Assembly (NCBI GenBank): GCA_023428905.1
Contig: JAEYWP010000016.1
Span: 62,001-126,000, forward strand
Direction: 5' to 3'
DNA: 64,000 nucleotides
Origin: Verrucomicrobiota bacterium
GTDB lineage: Bacteria; Verrucomicrobiota; Verrucomicrobiia; Opitutales; Opitutaceae
A program made the translations under genes and the position numbers. The notes beneath the pieces are model-generated. The model was not told the DNA's origin, did not search any database, and saw nothing but the letters and a program-made list of their open reading frames with translations. Within the stretch, counting starts at the first letter, position 1. The number at the start of each line of letters is the position of its first letter. Below are positions 19,394 to 27,535 of this stretch, one piece after another.

Positions 19394-22300
19394 TCACGCA
19401 CGCTGCCCCTGCCAGGGTTTACGGGTGCGCGGCAGGTAGGCCGGCGCAAAATCCTCGCCCACCAGGGTGAGGTTCGGGTTGTAGGCCGGGTCGTTGGCCA
19501 GGAGCTCCGGCCAGGTGGCCATCATGTAGTCCACCTCCGACTGGAAACGCGCCTTCTTCTCTGGCGTGTCCTCGATGCCGCGGGTGGCGGACTCGTGGTG
19601 GTAAAGTTCGGCGTAAGGGGTCCAGACGTTGCGGTGGCCGGCCTTGAGCAGCTTGCAGCAGAAGTCGACGTCGTTGAACGCGACCGCGAGGTTCTTCTCG
19701 TTGAGCCCTCCCACCTCCAGGAAGATGTCCTTGCGGATGACCAGGCAGGCCGCCGTCACCGCGGAATAGTTCTGGACCAGCCGCAGGCGGTTCTTCTGCC
19801 CCTGGTCGCCGCGGGGGAACTCCTTGAAAGGATGACCGGCCACCCCGCCGAGCCCGAGGACCACCCCGGCGTGCTGCACGGTATTCAACGGATAATACAA
19901 CATCGCCCCCACCGCGCCAATTCCCGGGCGGAGGGCGTGGCTCACCATCTCCTCCAGCCAGTCGGGGTTGATCACCTCGATGTCGTTGTTGATCAGGCCC
20001 ACCACCGTCCCCCGCGCGTGCTGCACCGCGAAATTGTTGATCGCGGAATAGTTGAACGCGTGAGGATAGGGAACCACGCGGATCGTCACCGGCAGCCCGT
20101 TTGGCCGCTGGGTGGTGCGCTGCACCTCCGCAAAATAGGCCAGCGCTTCCGGATCGTCGGAGCCGTTGTCCACCACCAGCACCTCCAGGTGGGGATAGGT
20201 GGTCTTCGCCACGATGCTGCCGATCGCCTGCCGCACCAGCGCCACGGCATTACGGGTGGGTATCAGGAGGGAGACCAGTGGCGCCGGGTCGGGAAGGGGA
20301 TATTTGATCCGCCAGTGGTCGCCCGGGACGGTGAGAAGCTCCACCCCGAGGCCGCGACGCTCGAAGTGCTCGGTCAGGGCGCGCCGCGCCGCCTCCAGGG
20401 GGTAGCTTTTCTCCGCCAGTTGCAGGGCGGTCGATCCGGGGATCGCGCGCCAGTGATAAAGCACCTTCGGGATGTGGCGAATGGCCGTCTCTGGTATCCG
20501 TTCTATGATACGCAGGGTGAGGTCCCAGTCCTGGCTGCCTTCAAAGCCGGGACGAAAGCCCCCGACCGCCCGAATCAGCTCGGTGCGGAAGACGGACAGG
20601 TGCGAAGTGTAGTTCTGGCCGTGGAGGAGGTCGGGGTTCCAGTCCGGTTTGAAGTAGGGATCGAACCGCCGGTCCTCGCCGTCAATCTTGTCCTCGTCGG
20701 TGTAGAGGAACTGCGCCTCCGGGTGGGCATCGAGCTCGGCCGCAACTTCGTACAGTGCGGTCCGGGCCAGGACGTCGTCGTGATCGAAGAGGGCGACGAA
20801 CTCGCCGGTCGCAAGCTCGAGCGCAGTGTTGGAGGCGTGGGAAATGTGGCCGTTCTTCTCCCGGTAACGCACCTTGATCCGCTGGTCCCTGGCGGCAAAA
20901 CCGTCCAGCACGGCCTTGACGTGCGGCTCCGTGGAAAAGTCGTCGGCGACGCAGAGTTCCCAATGCGGGTAAAGCTGGTTGCGGACCGACTCGATTGCCT
21001 TGACGAGCAGGGGCTCCGGCGGGTTGTACACCGGCATCACCACGGAGATCAGGGGCCGGCTCCGCAGCCGGCTGATGTGCACCTCGATCGCGCGCAGGTC
21101 CTCGGGGCTGAGGCTCTCGTGCTGCTCGCACCACTTCTCGTATTCACTGAGCTCCGACGGATCGCCCGGTTTGCCGACGTGGACGGTGGTCTCGAAATAG
21201 ACGTTCCAGCCGTCCTCGTGCAGGACCTCGATGAAGAGGGCATGGTCGCCGAGTTCGGTCTTGATCTCCAGCTTGATCCCGCAGTGTTCGGCCTGTTTTC
21301 GACCCCCGACCGAGGCGAGGACATCCAGGCGCTTGGAGCCATAGATCCCCTCGATCACCCGTCCACCAAAGCGCGCGCGCAGACCCTTGATCGGCGCTCC
21401 ATCGTTCTCAAAACACCAGCCGAGGATCAGCAGCTTGTTCGAGGACGTGTTCCAGGAGCGCGGATGATCGAAATTGTAGGTGTAGGTGTAACGCCGCGGT
21501 GTTGCGATCGGCGACGGCGCCGGGGCGGCGGGCGCAAGCGCCGCCTCGGCGGCGGACGCCGGAACCGGGCGCTTACGCGCCAGGGGGTCCAGGAGCAGGC
21601 GCCGCAGGGAACGCAGGGGTGCCGTGACCTGCCAGGAAAATGAGGCCTGCATGCGCCGCACCTTTTCGTCGCGCTGGCGCAGATCGGATTTCAGACGCTC
21701 CAGGCGTTTGTTGAGCTCAGCAATCCGGTCGCGTGCATTCACCTCGAGGTCGGCGGCACGTTTGTTCGCCAGGAGCAGCCGCCCCTCGCTGCCGCTGAGC
21801 GCATTGCGGAGCGACTCCAGGCTGTGTTCGAGATTGCGCGTGTGCTGGCGGCTGAGTTCGCGCGTCAGCTTCAGGTGGCGTTTCTTCTCGCGCAGCAGCT
21901 CCTCGATATTGGCCACGTGCTGCTGGGCGAGCGCAGCCTCGGCGCGGAAACGTGCGGCGTCCTTGCGCTCCTGTTCAGCCTCGTCATTGGCCGGCCGACT
22001 CGCTTCCTGCCGGGCGAGGAGGGCGAGGTCGGCCAGGGTTGCCGCGAACGCCCGGAGGTCCGTCGCCCCCGAGGTGGCCAATCCGCGGGCCTGTCGTTCC
22101 AGTTGAGCCAGGACCAGCGGGGTCTCGCTGCTCGGCCCGGCCATGCGGGCAGGCCAGGCGCGCGAGGGTGCTGCCACGGATTGGGAATAAAAAGCAGCGA
22201 GGGTGCGGCTGTTGACCTCGAGGTCAAAGTGTCGTTTTGCCACGGCACCCGCGGCGGCACCGAGGGACGCTGCGAGGGCATCGTTGGCGAAGAGCTCCGC

Positions 22301-23329
22301 GCAGCGGTCCGCAATCTCCTCCGGGCTGCCGTCGCGCAGGACGATCGCCTCGGCCCCGTCCTTCACCGTCAGTCCGAGATTGGAACGTGGCAGCACGACG
22401 GGACGTCCGGCGGCGAAAAACTCCGGCAGTTTGGAGGGCAGCCGGTAGTCGTTGAAGCTGCCCGGGCGCCCGGGTTGGACGAGGACGTCGGCGAGGGCGA
22501 GGAGACGCGGCAGGCGCGCCTTTTCCACAAAGCCAAGGTCGAGGATCCAGGAACGTTCGAACGCGAGACCGTTGAGGAAGGAAGGGGTGTTGAAGCCCGT
22601 TCGAATCAGGCGAGTGGGCAGGCCGCGTCGATTGAGGAGCGCGACGGCGACGTAGAGGTCGCGCATCTCGGCCTCGTTGGCGAAGGTGACGCTGCCGGTG
22701 AAAACGATCACACGCTCGTTTTCCAACAGGCCCAGCTCACGGCGAAGCGCAGTATCCGGCGCCTGGGGACGGTGGAAGCTGAGGTCGAGCCCCGGAGGCA
22801 GGAGCTGCGTCGGCACCTCGCTGGGCACAAAGGCACGCAGGGCGTCAACGATGACCGTGACGCCATCGGCGACTCGCAGGAAATTGCGGTAGCGGACCGG
22901 ATGCGGCAGGCTGTCGCCGAGCGTGGCGGCGAGGGTCGGTCCGTCGAGGTTTCGCAACGCATCCAGGGAGCGCCCGGTGAAGGCGGTGACCAGGTGCTCC
23001 TCATTGTCCTCGAGGTGAATCACCAGGCGGGCCGGTGTGGCGAGGAGGGCCTGGTAGGCGAGGACAAACCGCCGGACGCCTTCACGTGGGGTCCAGGCGT
23101 GGATCACGTCGGCGGCCTGGCCGTTGGGAAAAAGGTTGGGGCGGGCGAGGGCCTCGTCGTACAGCGCCGGGACGAAGAGCGGGTCCCGGATATGCCGCAG
23201 CGAATCGCGGTTGGCGGGCACGGCCACTACACAGGCGTGCCCCTGGGCGCAGAGCGCGTTCGCGAACGCGCCGATATGATTCAGGCTGTTGGTGGTGAAA
23301 TCGCCGTAGTTGACGAAGAGGATGTTCAC
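19394..23329 (-). CDS. Multidomain glycosyltransferase: GT4-like, coiled coil, two GT2 domains
   Basis: A 1311-aa protein. Residues about 1-390 form a GT-B domain (NILFVNYGDFTTNSLNHIGA, VIVFTGSVTFANEAEM, VQPGRPGSFNDYRLPSKLPE). Residues about 440-590 are strongly charged coiled coil. A beta-rich linker around 615-720 (LLILGWCFENDGAPIKGL) precedes a first GT2 domain (SVVMPVYNPPEPLL near 760, ALFDHDDVLA near 847) and a second (SLLIPTRNAVALV near 1020, GLINNDIEVINPDWLEEM). Such chained enzymes add several sugars in O-antigen or rhamnan-like synthesis. It lies 41 bases upstream of the 19352 gene on the same strand. Confidence 0.85.
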   Translation of the reverse strand: MNILFVNYGDFTTNSLNHIGAFANALCAQGHACVVAVPANRDSLRHIRDPLFVPALYDEALARPNLFPNGQAADVIHAWTPREGVRRFVLAYQALLATPARLVIHLEDNEEHLVTAFTGRSLDALRNLDGPTLAATLGDSLPHPVRYRNFLRVADGVTVIVDALRAFVPSEVPTQLLPPGLDLSFHRPQAPDTALRRELGLLENERVIVFTGSVTFANEAEMRDLYVAVALLNRRGLPTRLIRTGFNTPSFLNGLAFERSWILDLGFVEKARLPRLLALADVLVQPGRPGSFNDYRLPSKLPEFFAAGRPVVLPRSNLGLTVKDGAEAIVLRDGSPEEIADRCAELFANDALAASLGAAAGAVAKRHFDLEVNSRTLAAFYSQSVAAPSRAWPARMAGPSSETPLVLAQLERQARGLATSGATDLRAFAATLADLALLARQEASRPANDEAEQERKDAARFRAEAALAQQHVANIEELLREKKRHLKLTRELSRQHTRNLEHSLESLRNALSGSEGRLLLANKRAADLEVNARDRIAELNKRLERLKSDLRQRDEKVRRMQASFSWQVTAPLRSLRRLLLDPLARKRPVPASAAEAALAPAAPAPSPIATPRRYTYTYNFDHPRSWNTSSNKLLILGWCFENDGAPIKGLRARFGGRVIEGIYGSKRLDVLASVGGRKQAEHCGIKLEIKTELGDHALFIEVLHEDGWNVYFETTVHVGKPGDPSELSEYEKWCEQHESLSPEDLRAIEVHISRLRSRPLISVVMPVYNPPEPLLVKAIESVRNQLYPHWELCVADDFSTEPHVKAVLDGFAARDQRIKVRYREKNGHISHASNTALELATGEFVALFDHDDVLARTALYEVAAELDAHPEAQFLYTDEDKIDGEDRRFDPYFKPDWNPDLLHGQNYTSHLSVFRTELIRAVGGFRPGFEGSQDWDLTLRIIERIPETAIRHIPKVLYHWRAIPGSTALQLAEKSYPLEAARRALTEHFERRGLGVELLTVPGDHWRIKYPLPDPAPLVSLLIPTRNAVALVRQAIGSIVAKTTYPHLEVLVVDNGSDDPEALAYFAEVQRTTQRPNGLPVTIRVVPYPHAFNYSAINNFAVQHARGTVVGLINNDIEVINPDWLEEMVSHALRPGIGAVGAMLYYPLNTVQHAGVVLGLGGVAGHPFKEFPRGDQGQKNRLRLVQNYSAVTAACLVIRKDIFLEVGGLNEKNLAVAFNDVDFCCKLLKAGHRNVWTPYAELYHHESATRGIEDTPEKKARFQSEVDYMMATWPELLANDPAYNPNLTLVGEDFAPAYLPRTRKPWQGQRA

Positions 23330-23359
23330 GCGCGCGTGGCAGGAGGTTTCGTCTCCAGC

Positions 23360-24775
23360 TCAAAACGGATTCGATGTGGCCGATGCCTCACCCACCTCCT
23401 CAGATTCGGGCAATGGCAGGTTCTCGAAACCGGGCATGAACTTTCGGACGACACCGTCGTAGGGACTGGGTCCCCGGATGGAGCGATTTGCCGTTAATGA
23501 CCATTCCATGATTGCCTTGGCCAACACCAGTGGATCGTCGATGCGCAGTTCCACGAACGTGGGCTGTCGAACGATGAGCGGTACAACGTCGGAGACCATT
23601 CTGCCTCTAAATTCGGCAAGCGCTGCCTCATTTGTGAGTTCGCGGTCCCTCAGGGAGGACTGGATACGGACGGCGTCCGCGCCCCTGTTTTCCTGGGCAA
23701 GCAATTCGATCGCCTTCATCTCACAGGCGGTGCGCGCAGGCCCACTGGCCTTACGTGCGTATTCCGGCAGTTCATCATACGCCTGCGAAGCAGCAAGATG
23801 CTCCATGAACGCTAGGTGCACCTCAGGTGCTGCGCCCGCGGGTGGCTTCTGCCCGAACGCGGCTCTGTGGCGCTGCAAGGCTTGAGTCCCTTCGGCCGTC
23901 ATCTGCGGAAAAAGAATACGCGCGCTTTCTTCGACAGGATAACGCACATCCGGATTGAGGACCGAGTAGTGCGTTTTCTGGACGCCTTTCTGCACGTCCT
24001 GGCGAAGCGTGGCAGCGCGCCGAAGCGCGATGTCTCGATCGACGATTGCGGAAAGGATGGCGAGACGCACAGCAGGATCACCGTGATCCTCGGCGAAGGC
24101 CTGGATTTCGTCCCAACGCTCGCCGGTGAGCACCATCGCCTCACCGAGAATGGGCCAATACTGGGCGAGAACCGCCGGCTTGGCGTTTTCGATCATGTCC
24201 TCGACCAGGCGCTGCTGTTTGTATCTGGCCGCAACCCGAAAGACGGTGGTCAGCAGAAGATCACGCTGCGCGTCCAGAACGGGAAAGGACAGGGCTTCAC
24301 TCCAGCGCTGTTGGCGTGAAAGGACTTCAACGATGCTGGCAAGAGCCTCGTCGCGACGCTGATCCCAACGCTGCGGCTCCAGATTGTAGAGGAAGATGGC
24401 GCAATTGACGGCATCGTACGCGGCGATGCGTTTTTGCTCCAAACGCGGCAGAACCCGCTCCTTGTAGTAGGTGAGGGGGAAAGGTCCGACCTGTATTTCT
24501 TCCGCGAGTATCTTACGGCCCACCTGCGTTTCCGGGTAAACACGAACGATCCGGTCGATGTTCGACTGCGCGCGTTTCCAGTAAAACTGGATGTAGGCAT
24601 AGGAATAACCGTCTTCCGTGATGTTGGAGACGTACTCATTTGCCCGCGCATAAAGACGCTCCGCCTCGGCTTCCGCTTCGGCGGCACCATTGTCCGCCCG
24701 TGCGAGCAGACCGTTGAAGCAGAGGAGGGTGGAAAGTACGATAAACGAACGCCGTGTCCGGAAAAGCATAGTCAA
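23360..24775 (-). CDS. Secreted alpha-helical hypothetical protein
   Basis: A 471-aa protein (start ATG 24775 or 24769) with a signal peptide: RTRR, then a hydrophobic FIVLSTLLCFNGLL, and a likely cut after ARA. The mature part is almost all helix, with repeats of short amphipathic helices (AEAERLYARANEYVSN, WSEALSFPVLDAQRDLL, AYDELPEYARKA), suggesting a TPR-like or alpha-solenoid fold. Its base composition is less GC-biased than its neighbours in places (for example ttacgtgcgt, aaaagaatacg). No family is recognised. A hairpin ends 3 bases before its ATG. It lies 30 bases before the 1311-aa glycosyltransferase. Confidence 0.65.
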   Translation of the reverse strand: MTMLFRTRRSFIVLSTLLCFNGLLARADNGAAEAEAEAERLYARANEYVSNITEDGYSYAYIQFYWKRAQSNIDRIVRVYPETQVGRKILAEEIQVGPFPLTYYKERVLPRLEQKRIAAYDAVNCAIFLYNLEPQRWDQRRDEALASIVEVLSRQQRWSEALSFPVLDAQRDLLLTTVFRVAARYKQQRLVEDMIENAKPAVLAQYWPILGEAMVLTGERWDEIQAFAEDHGDPAVRLAILSAIVDRDIALRRAATLRQDVQKGVQKTHYSVLNPDVRYPVEESARILFPQMTAEGTQALQRHRAAFGQKPPAGAAPEVHLAFMEHLAASQAYDELPEYARKASGPARTACEMKAIELLAQENRGADAVRIQSSLRDRELTNEAALAEFRGRMVSDVVPLIVRQPTFVELRIDDPLVLAKAIMEWSLTANRSIRGPSPYDGVVRKFMPGFENLPLPESEEVGEASATSNPF

Positions 24776-24777
24776 AA

Positions 24778-24807
24778 GGCAGACCTCGCACGCTGCGAGG
24801 GTCTGCC
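24778..24807 (-). terminator. Intrinsic terminator after the transaldolase gene
   Basis: On the minus strand, ggcagaccctcgca pairs with tgcgaggtctgcc (one bulged base, 3-base loop) and is followed by TTTTG. This is a good rho-independent terminator for the heptose operon. It abuts the start codon of the next minus-strand gene. Confidence 0.75.
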
Positions 24808-24828
24808 GGGAAGGTAAAGAATTTAGCT

Positions 24829-24850
24829 CGGCCGGAGGGGGCTCCGGCCG
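24829..24850 (-). terminator. Second hairpin after the transaldolase gene
   Basis: cggccggag (24829-24837) pairs perfectly with ctccggccg (24842-24850) across a 4-base loop. There is no T-tract. It lies 11 bases past the transaldolase stop and may act with the following terminator. Confidence 0.45.
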
Positions 24851-24861
24851 GGCTGCGGAAA

Positions 24862-25581
24862 TCAGAGTTTGTAGCCGGCGTCAGCCGCGTCCTTCGCGAA
24901 CATCTTCACGGTGTCCAAGGAGAGGGCGGTGAGGTCGTTGCCCAGCATCTTCACCGCCTTGTTCAGGATATCGTGCGGCACGGTCACGATCTCACAACCG
25001 GCCTCGTCCGCCTGGATGATATTGAGAACCTCGCGGACACTGGCCCAAAGGAGTTCCGCCTTCGGCTGGCTCTCCAGCAGGGCCTTGCTGGCGCGCATCA
25101 TCGGCATCGGGTCGACGCCGGTGTCGGCGATGCGTCCGGCGAAGACCGAAACCACGGACGGGACGGCCGGGTTGAGGGCCGCGGCGACATCCCGCACCTG
25201 CGCCAGTGTGAGCAGGGCAGTGATGTTCAACTTCACGTTCTGCTGCGCGAGCTCGGCGATGAGCGGGATGGCGGACTCCCCGTGCGAGTTCGTGATCGGG
25301 ATTTTTACGTAAACGTTGGGGCCCCAGGAGTTGATCTTGAGGGCCTGACGACGCATCTCGGGAAAATCGTCGGAAAATACCTCCAGGGAGATCGGCTTGG
25401 CCGTGACGGCGGTGAGGATGTCCCGGGCGAACGCTTCGTAGTCCTTGATCCCCACCTTCTTCATCAGGGTGGGATTGGTCGTCAGCCCCTTGATGAAGGG
25501 TTTGGCGTAGAGGTCGAGGATGCCAGCCTTGTCGGCGCCGTCGGCATAGATTTGGACACGCAGGTTCTGGAGGGATTTCAT
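24862..25581 (-). CDS. Transaldolase, short (fructose-6-phosphate aldolase-type) form
   Basis: A 239-aa TIM-barrel aldolase. IYADGADKAGI, KGLTTNPTLMKK, the Schiff-base lysine in NVYVKIPIT, NITALLTLAQV and FAGRIADTG are signature elements of the transaldolase/FSA family. Transaldolase makes sedoheptulose 7-phosphate, the substrate of GmhA, and this gene sits 9 bases after gmhB in the heptose operon, so supplying S7P is the likely role (inference from context). It is the last gene of the operon, with two hairpins after it. Confidence 0.88.
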   Translation of the reverse strand: MKSLQNLRVQIYADGADKAGILDLYAKPFIKGLTTNPTLMKKVGIKDYEAFARDILTAVTAKPISLEVFSDDFPEMRRQALKINSWGPNVYVKIPITNSHGESAIPLIAELAQQNVKLNITALLTLAQVRDVAAALNPAVPSVVSVFAGRIADTGVDPMPMMRASKALLESQPKAELLWASVREVLNIIQADEAGCEIVTVPHDILNKAVKMLGNDLTALSLDTVKMFAKDAADAGYKL

Positions 25582-25590
25582 GGGGGGAAG

Positions 25591-26139
25591 TCAGTTTGGC
25601 TGGGAATGCTGGGCAAGGATAATCCCGGCGGCCTCCGCCAGGGAGCGGACGGTGAAGTCCGGCCGGGCGCGCAGCTTTTCATCGTATCCCCAGTCAATGA
25701 ATACGGTGCGGACGCCGGCGTGGTGGCCGCAGTCGATGTCGCGCCAGCGGTCGCCGACCATCCAGGAACGGCCGAGGTCGAGGTCCAGCTCCCGCGCTGC
25801 GCGCAGGAGCATGCCCGGCGCGGGCTTGCGGTCCGGGGAGGGCGGGTCTTCACCGCCGGGGGAATAACTCACCTCCACCCGGTCGATGGGCAGCAAGGCG
25901 CACAGTTTCGCATGCATCGCCTCCACCACCGCCTGCGACTGCGTGCCCCGACCGACGTCGGGCTGGTTGGTGGCCACCACAAGGACAAAGCCGGCCGCCT
26001 TGAGGGCGGCGCAGGCCGCGTCCACCCCGTCGAGGAGCACAAACTCCGCGGCGGTGGCCGGAGGGAAGGGTTTGCCCTCGCGAACGACGGGCGCATTGAG
26101 CGTCCCGTCGCGGTCGAGAAAGACGGCAGGGCGTGGCAT
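25591..26139 (-). CDS. gmhB: D-glycero-D-manno-heptose 1,7-bisphosphate phosphatase-like HAD protein
   Basis: Removes the 7-phosphate from heptose 1,7-bisphosphate. The 182-aa HAD enzyme opens AVFLDRDGTLNAP (catalytic Asp pair), then VVATNQPDVGRG, DRKPAPGM and MVGDRWRDIDCG. The Cys/His residues that bind structural zinc in the common GmhB/HisB-N family (a CxH...CxC loop before RKP) are absent: the loop here reads SYSPGGEDPPSPDRKP. Placement between gmhA and the transaldolase supports the role. Confidence 0.88.
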   Translation of the reverse strand: MPRPAVFLDRDGTLNAPVVREGKPFPPATAAEFVLLDGVDAACAALKAAGFVLVVATNQPDVGRGTQSQAVVEAMHAKLCALLPIDRVEVSYSPGGEDPPSPDRKPAPGMLLRAARELDLDLGRSWMVGDRWRDIDCGHHAGVRTVFIDWGYDEKLRARPDFTVRSLAEAAGIILAQHSQPN

Positions 26140-26187
26140 GGGCGGGGAGGTGCGGTGCCGCGGCGGACGGTCAGCGCCGTCGCCGGA

Positions 26188-26790
26188 TCAGGGCTTGGCG
26201 ACGCTCTCCCACTTGGTCTGGTTCACCTTCACGTCGGGATGGGACACCCAGAGGTGCCAGATCACGGCCTGGAAAGCTTCGGAATGGGGGGTGATGTTAT
26301 TGGCGTTGACGGTCGGCACGATCACGCAGGCATCGGCCACCTTGGCGGTGTAGCCGCCGTCCTTGCCCACGATCCCGATCACGCGGGCGCCGACCTCTTT
26401 CGCCAGCTGGAGGGCGGAGACCAGATTCGGACTGACGTTCTTCTCCATGTTGCCGCCGCCGACCGAGAGGACGAGGATGGCATCCCGGCTGCTCAGGCGC
26501 GAGCCGCGTAGCCACTCGACAAATACGCTGGCCCAGCCTTCGTCGTTGGTCCGGGCGGTGAGCTCGGAGACATTGTCGGTCGGGGCGTAGACCTCGAGTC
26601 CGCCGATCTTGCGGAAGTCATTCACCGCATGGGAGGCATTGGCAGCGCTGCCGCCGACCCCGAGGATGAAAAGACGGCCGCCGCGCTGGCGCACGCCGAC
26701 GAGTTCGCGGACGCATTTTTCGCAGTCGTCGGGATTGATCTTGGAAACGATTTCGGCCGTCTCCTTCAGGTGTTGGATCGAGTAGGACAT
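26188..26790 (-). CDS. gmhA: Phosphoheptose isomerase, SIS domain
   Basis: Converts sedoheptulose 7-phosphate to D-glycero-D-manno-heptose 7-phosphate. The 200-aa SIS protein starts at the ATG at 26790 (MSYSIQHLKETAEIVSK); the frame continues upstream into hddC but without coding sense. Visible elements are LFILGVGGSAANASHAVNDF, ILVLSVGGGNMEKNVSPNLV and VIGIVGKDGGYTAKVADA, typical of the phosphosugar site, and a C-terminal HSEAFQAVIWHL helix. It lies 17 bases after the hddC stop. Confidence 0.9.
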   Translation of the reverse strand: MSYSIQHLKETAEIVSKINPDDCEKCVRELVGVRQRGGRLFILGVGGSAANASHAVNDFRKIGGLEVYAPTDNVSELTARTNDEGWASVFVEWLRGSRLSSRDAILVLSVGGGNMEKNVSPNLVSALQLAKEVGARVIGIVGKDGGYTAKVADACVIVPTVNANNITPHSEAFQAVIWHLWVSHPDVKVNQTKWESVAKP

Positions 26791-26807
26791 GAGGGTTTTG
26801 TATCCGA

Positions 26808-27533
26808 TTAATGGGTGCGCTGGCCGCCCAGGAGCTGGTTGAGCTCCTGCAGGCCGGCGTGCGAGCCGATCTCGTAGAAGCGCTGGGCGATCTCGAAGCC
26901 GGCAAGCTGCCGTTCGGCGACCAGTTTCTTGTAAACTTCGGCGAGGTCGACGACGTCGTTGCGCGGCCAACCGTCCAGGGCGGACCGTTTGAGGAGGCCG
27001 AGACCGTAGTCGATATGGTGCATCTGAGGCACCTTGTTCTTCTTGTCGTAGACCTTGATCTCGCCGTCGGCGAACCAGACGTTGCTCGCGTCGTACTGTT
27101 CGTGGTTTTCGAACACCGTCATCAGTCCCTGCTTGCCCGAGCGCAGGAAGCTGTCTCCGCAGGCGAGGTAGTCGATTGGCAGGTAACTGTCCCCGTAGAG
27201 GATGTAGAACGCGTCGCCCAGCTTGGGCAGGGCCTGGATCAGGGCGCCGCCGGTCCCGAGGAGCTTCGGCCCGTCGAAGGAGTAGTCGATCTGGACGCCC
27301 CACGCTGAACCATCGCCGTAAAGCTCCACGATCTTTTCGCCCAGGTAACCGACGCAAAGGACGAGGCGGGTGAGGCCGGCTTTGCGCAAGAGGCGGATCT
27401 GGTGGGAAAAGAAGGGTTCACCCGCGACCTCGACGAGAAGCTTGGGCACCTTCTCGGTGATGGGTCGAAGCCGGGTGGCGAGACCGCCCGCGAGGATGGC
27501 GACGGGCAGGTCGGCGGATGTGGGGTCGCTCAT
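26808..27533 (-). CDS. hddC: D-glycero-alpha-D-manno-heptose 1-phosphate guanylyltransferase-like nucleotidyltransferase
   Basis: Sugar-phosphate nucleotidyltransferase of 241 aa from the ATG at 27533. AILAGGLATRLRPITEKVPK is the nucleotide-binding signature, with LLGTGGALIQALPKL and YILYGDSYLPID (metal-binding Asp) following. Between hddA and gmhA it is best read as HddC, which forms GDP-heptose. Nucleotide specificity cannot be read from the sequence alone. The stop of hddA lies 2 bases before its start. Confidence 0.85.
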   Translation of the reverse strand: MSDPTSADLPVAILAGGLATRLRPITEKVPKLLVEVAGEPFFSHQIRLLRKAGLTRLVLCVGYLGEKIVELYGDGSAWGVQIDYSFDGPKLLGTGGALIQALPKLGDAFYILYGDSYLPIDYLACGDSFLRSGKQGLMTVFENHEQYDASNVWFADGEIKVYDKKNKVPQMHHIDYGLGLLKRSALDGWPRNDVVDLAEVYKKLVAERQLAGFEIAQRFYEIGSHAGLQELNQLLGGQRTH

Positions 27534-27535
27534 GC

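Noticed and set aside
19388..23497. Two long plus-strand open frames (751 and 557 aa) opposite the 1311-aa glycosyltransferase
   Set aside because: Composition is dominated by Val/Gly/Arg/His as expected from antisense of GC-rich genes; the minus-strand gene has clear domain motifs.
24973..26511. 512-aa plus-strand open frame opposite the transaldolase, gmhB and gmhA genes
   Set aside because: It spans three well-supported minus-strand genes and their gaps; an antisense shadow.
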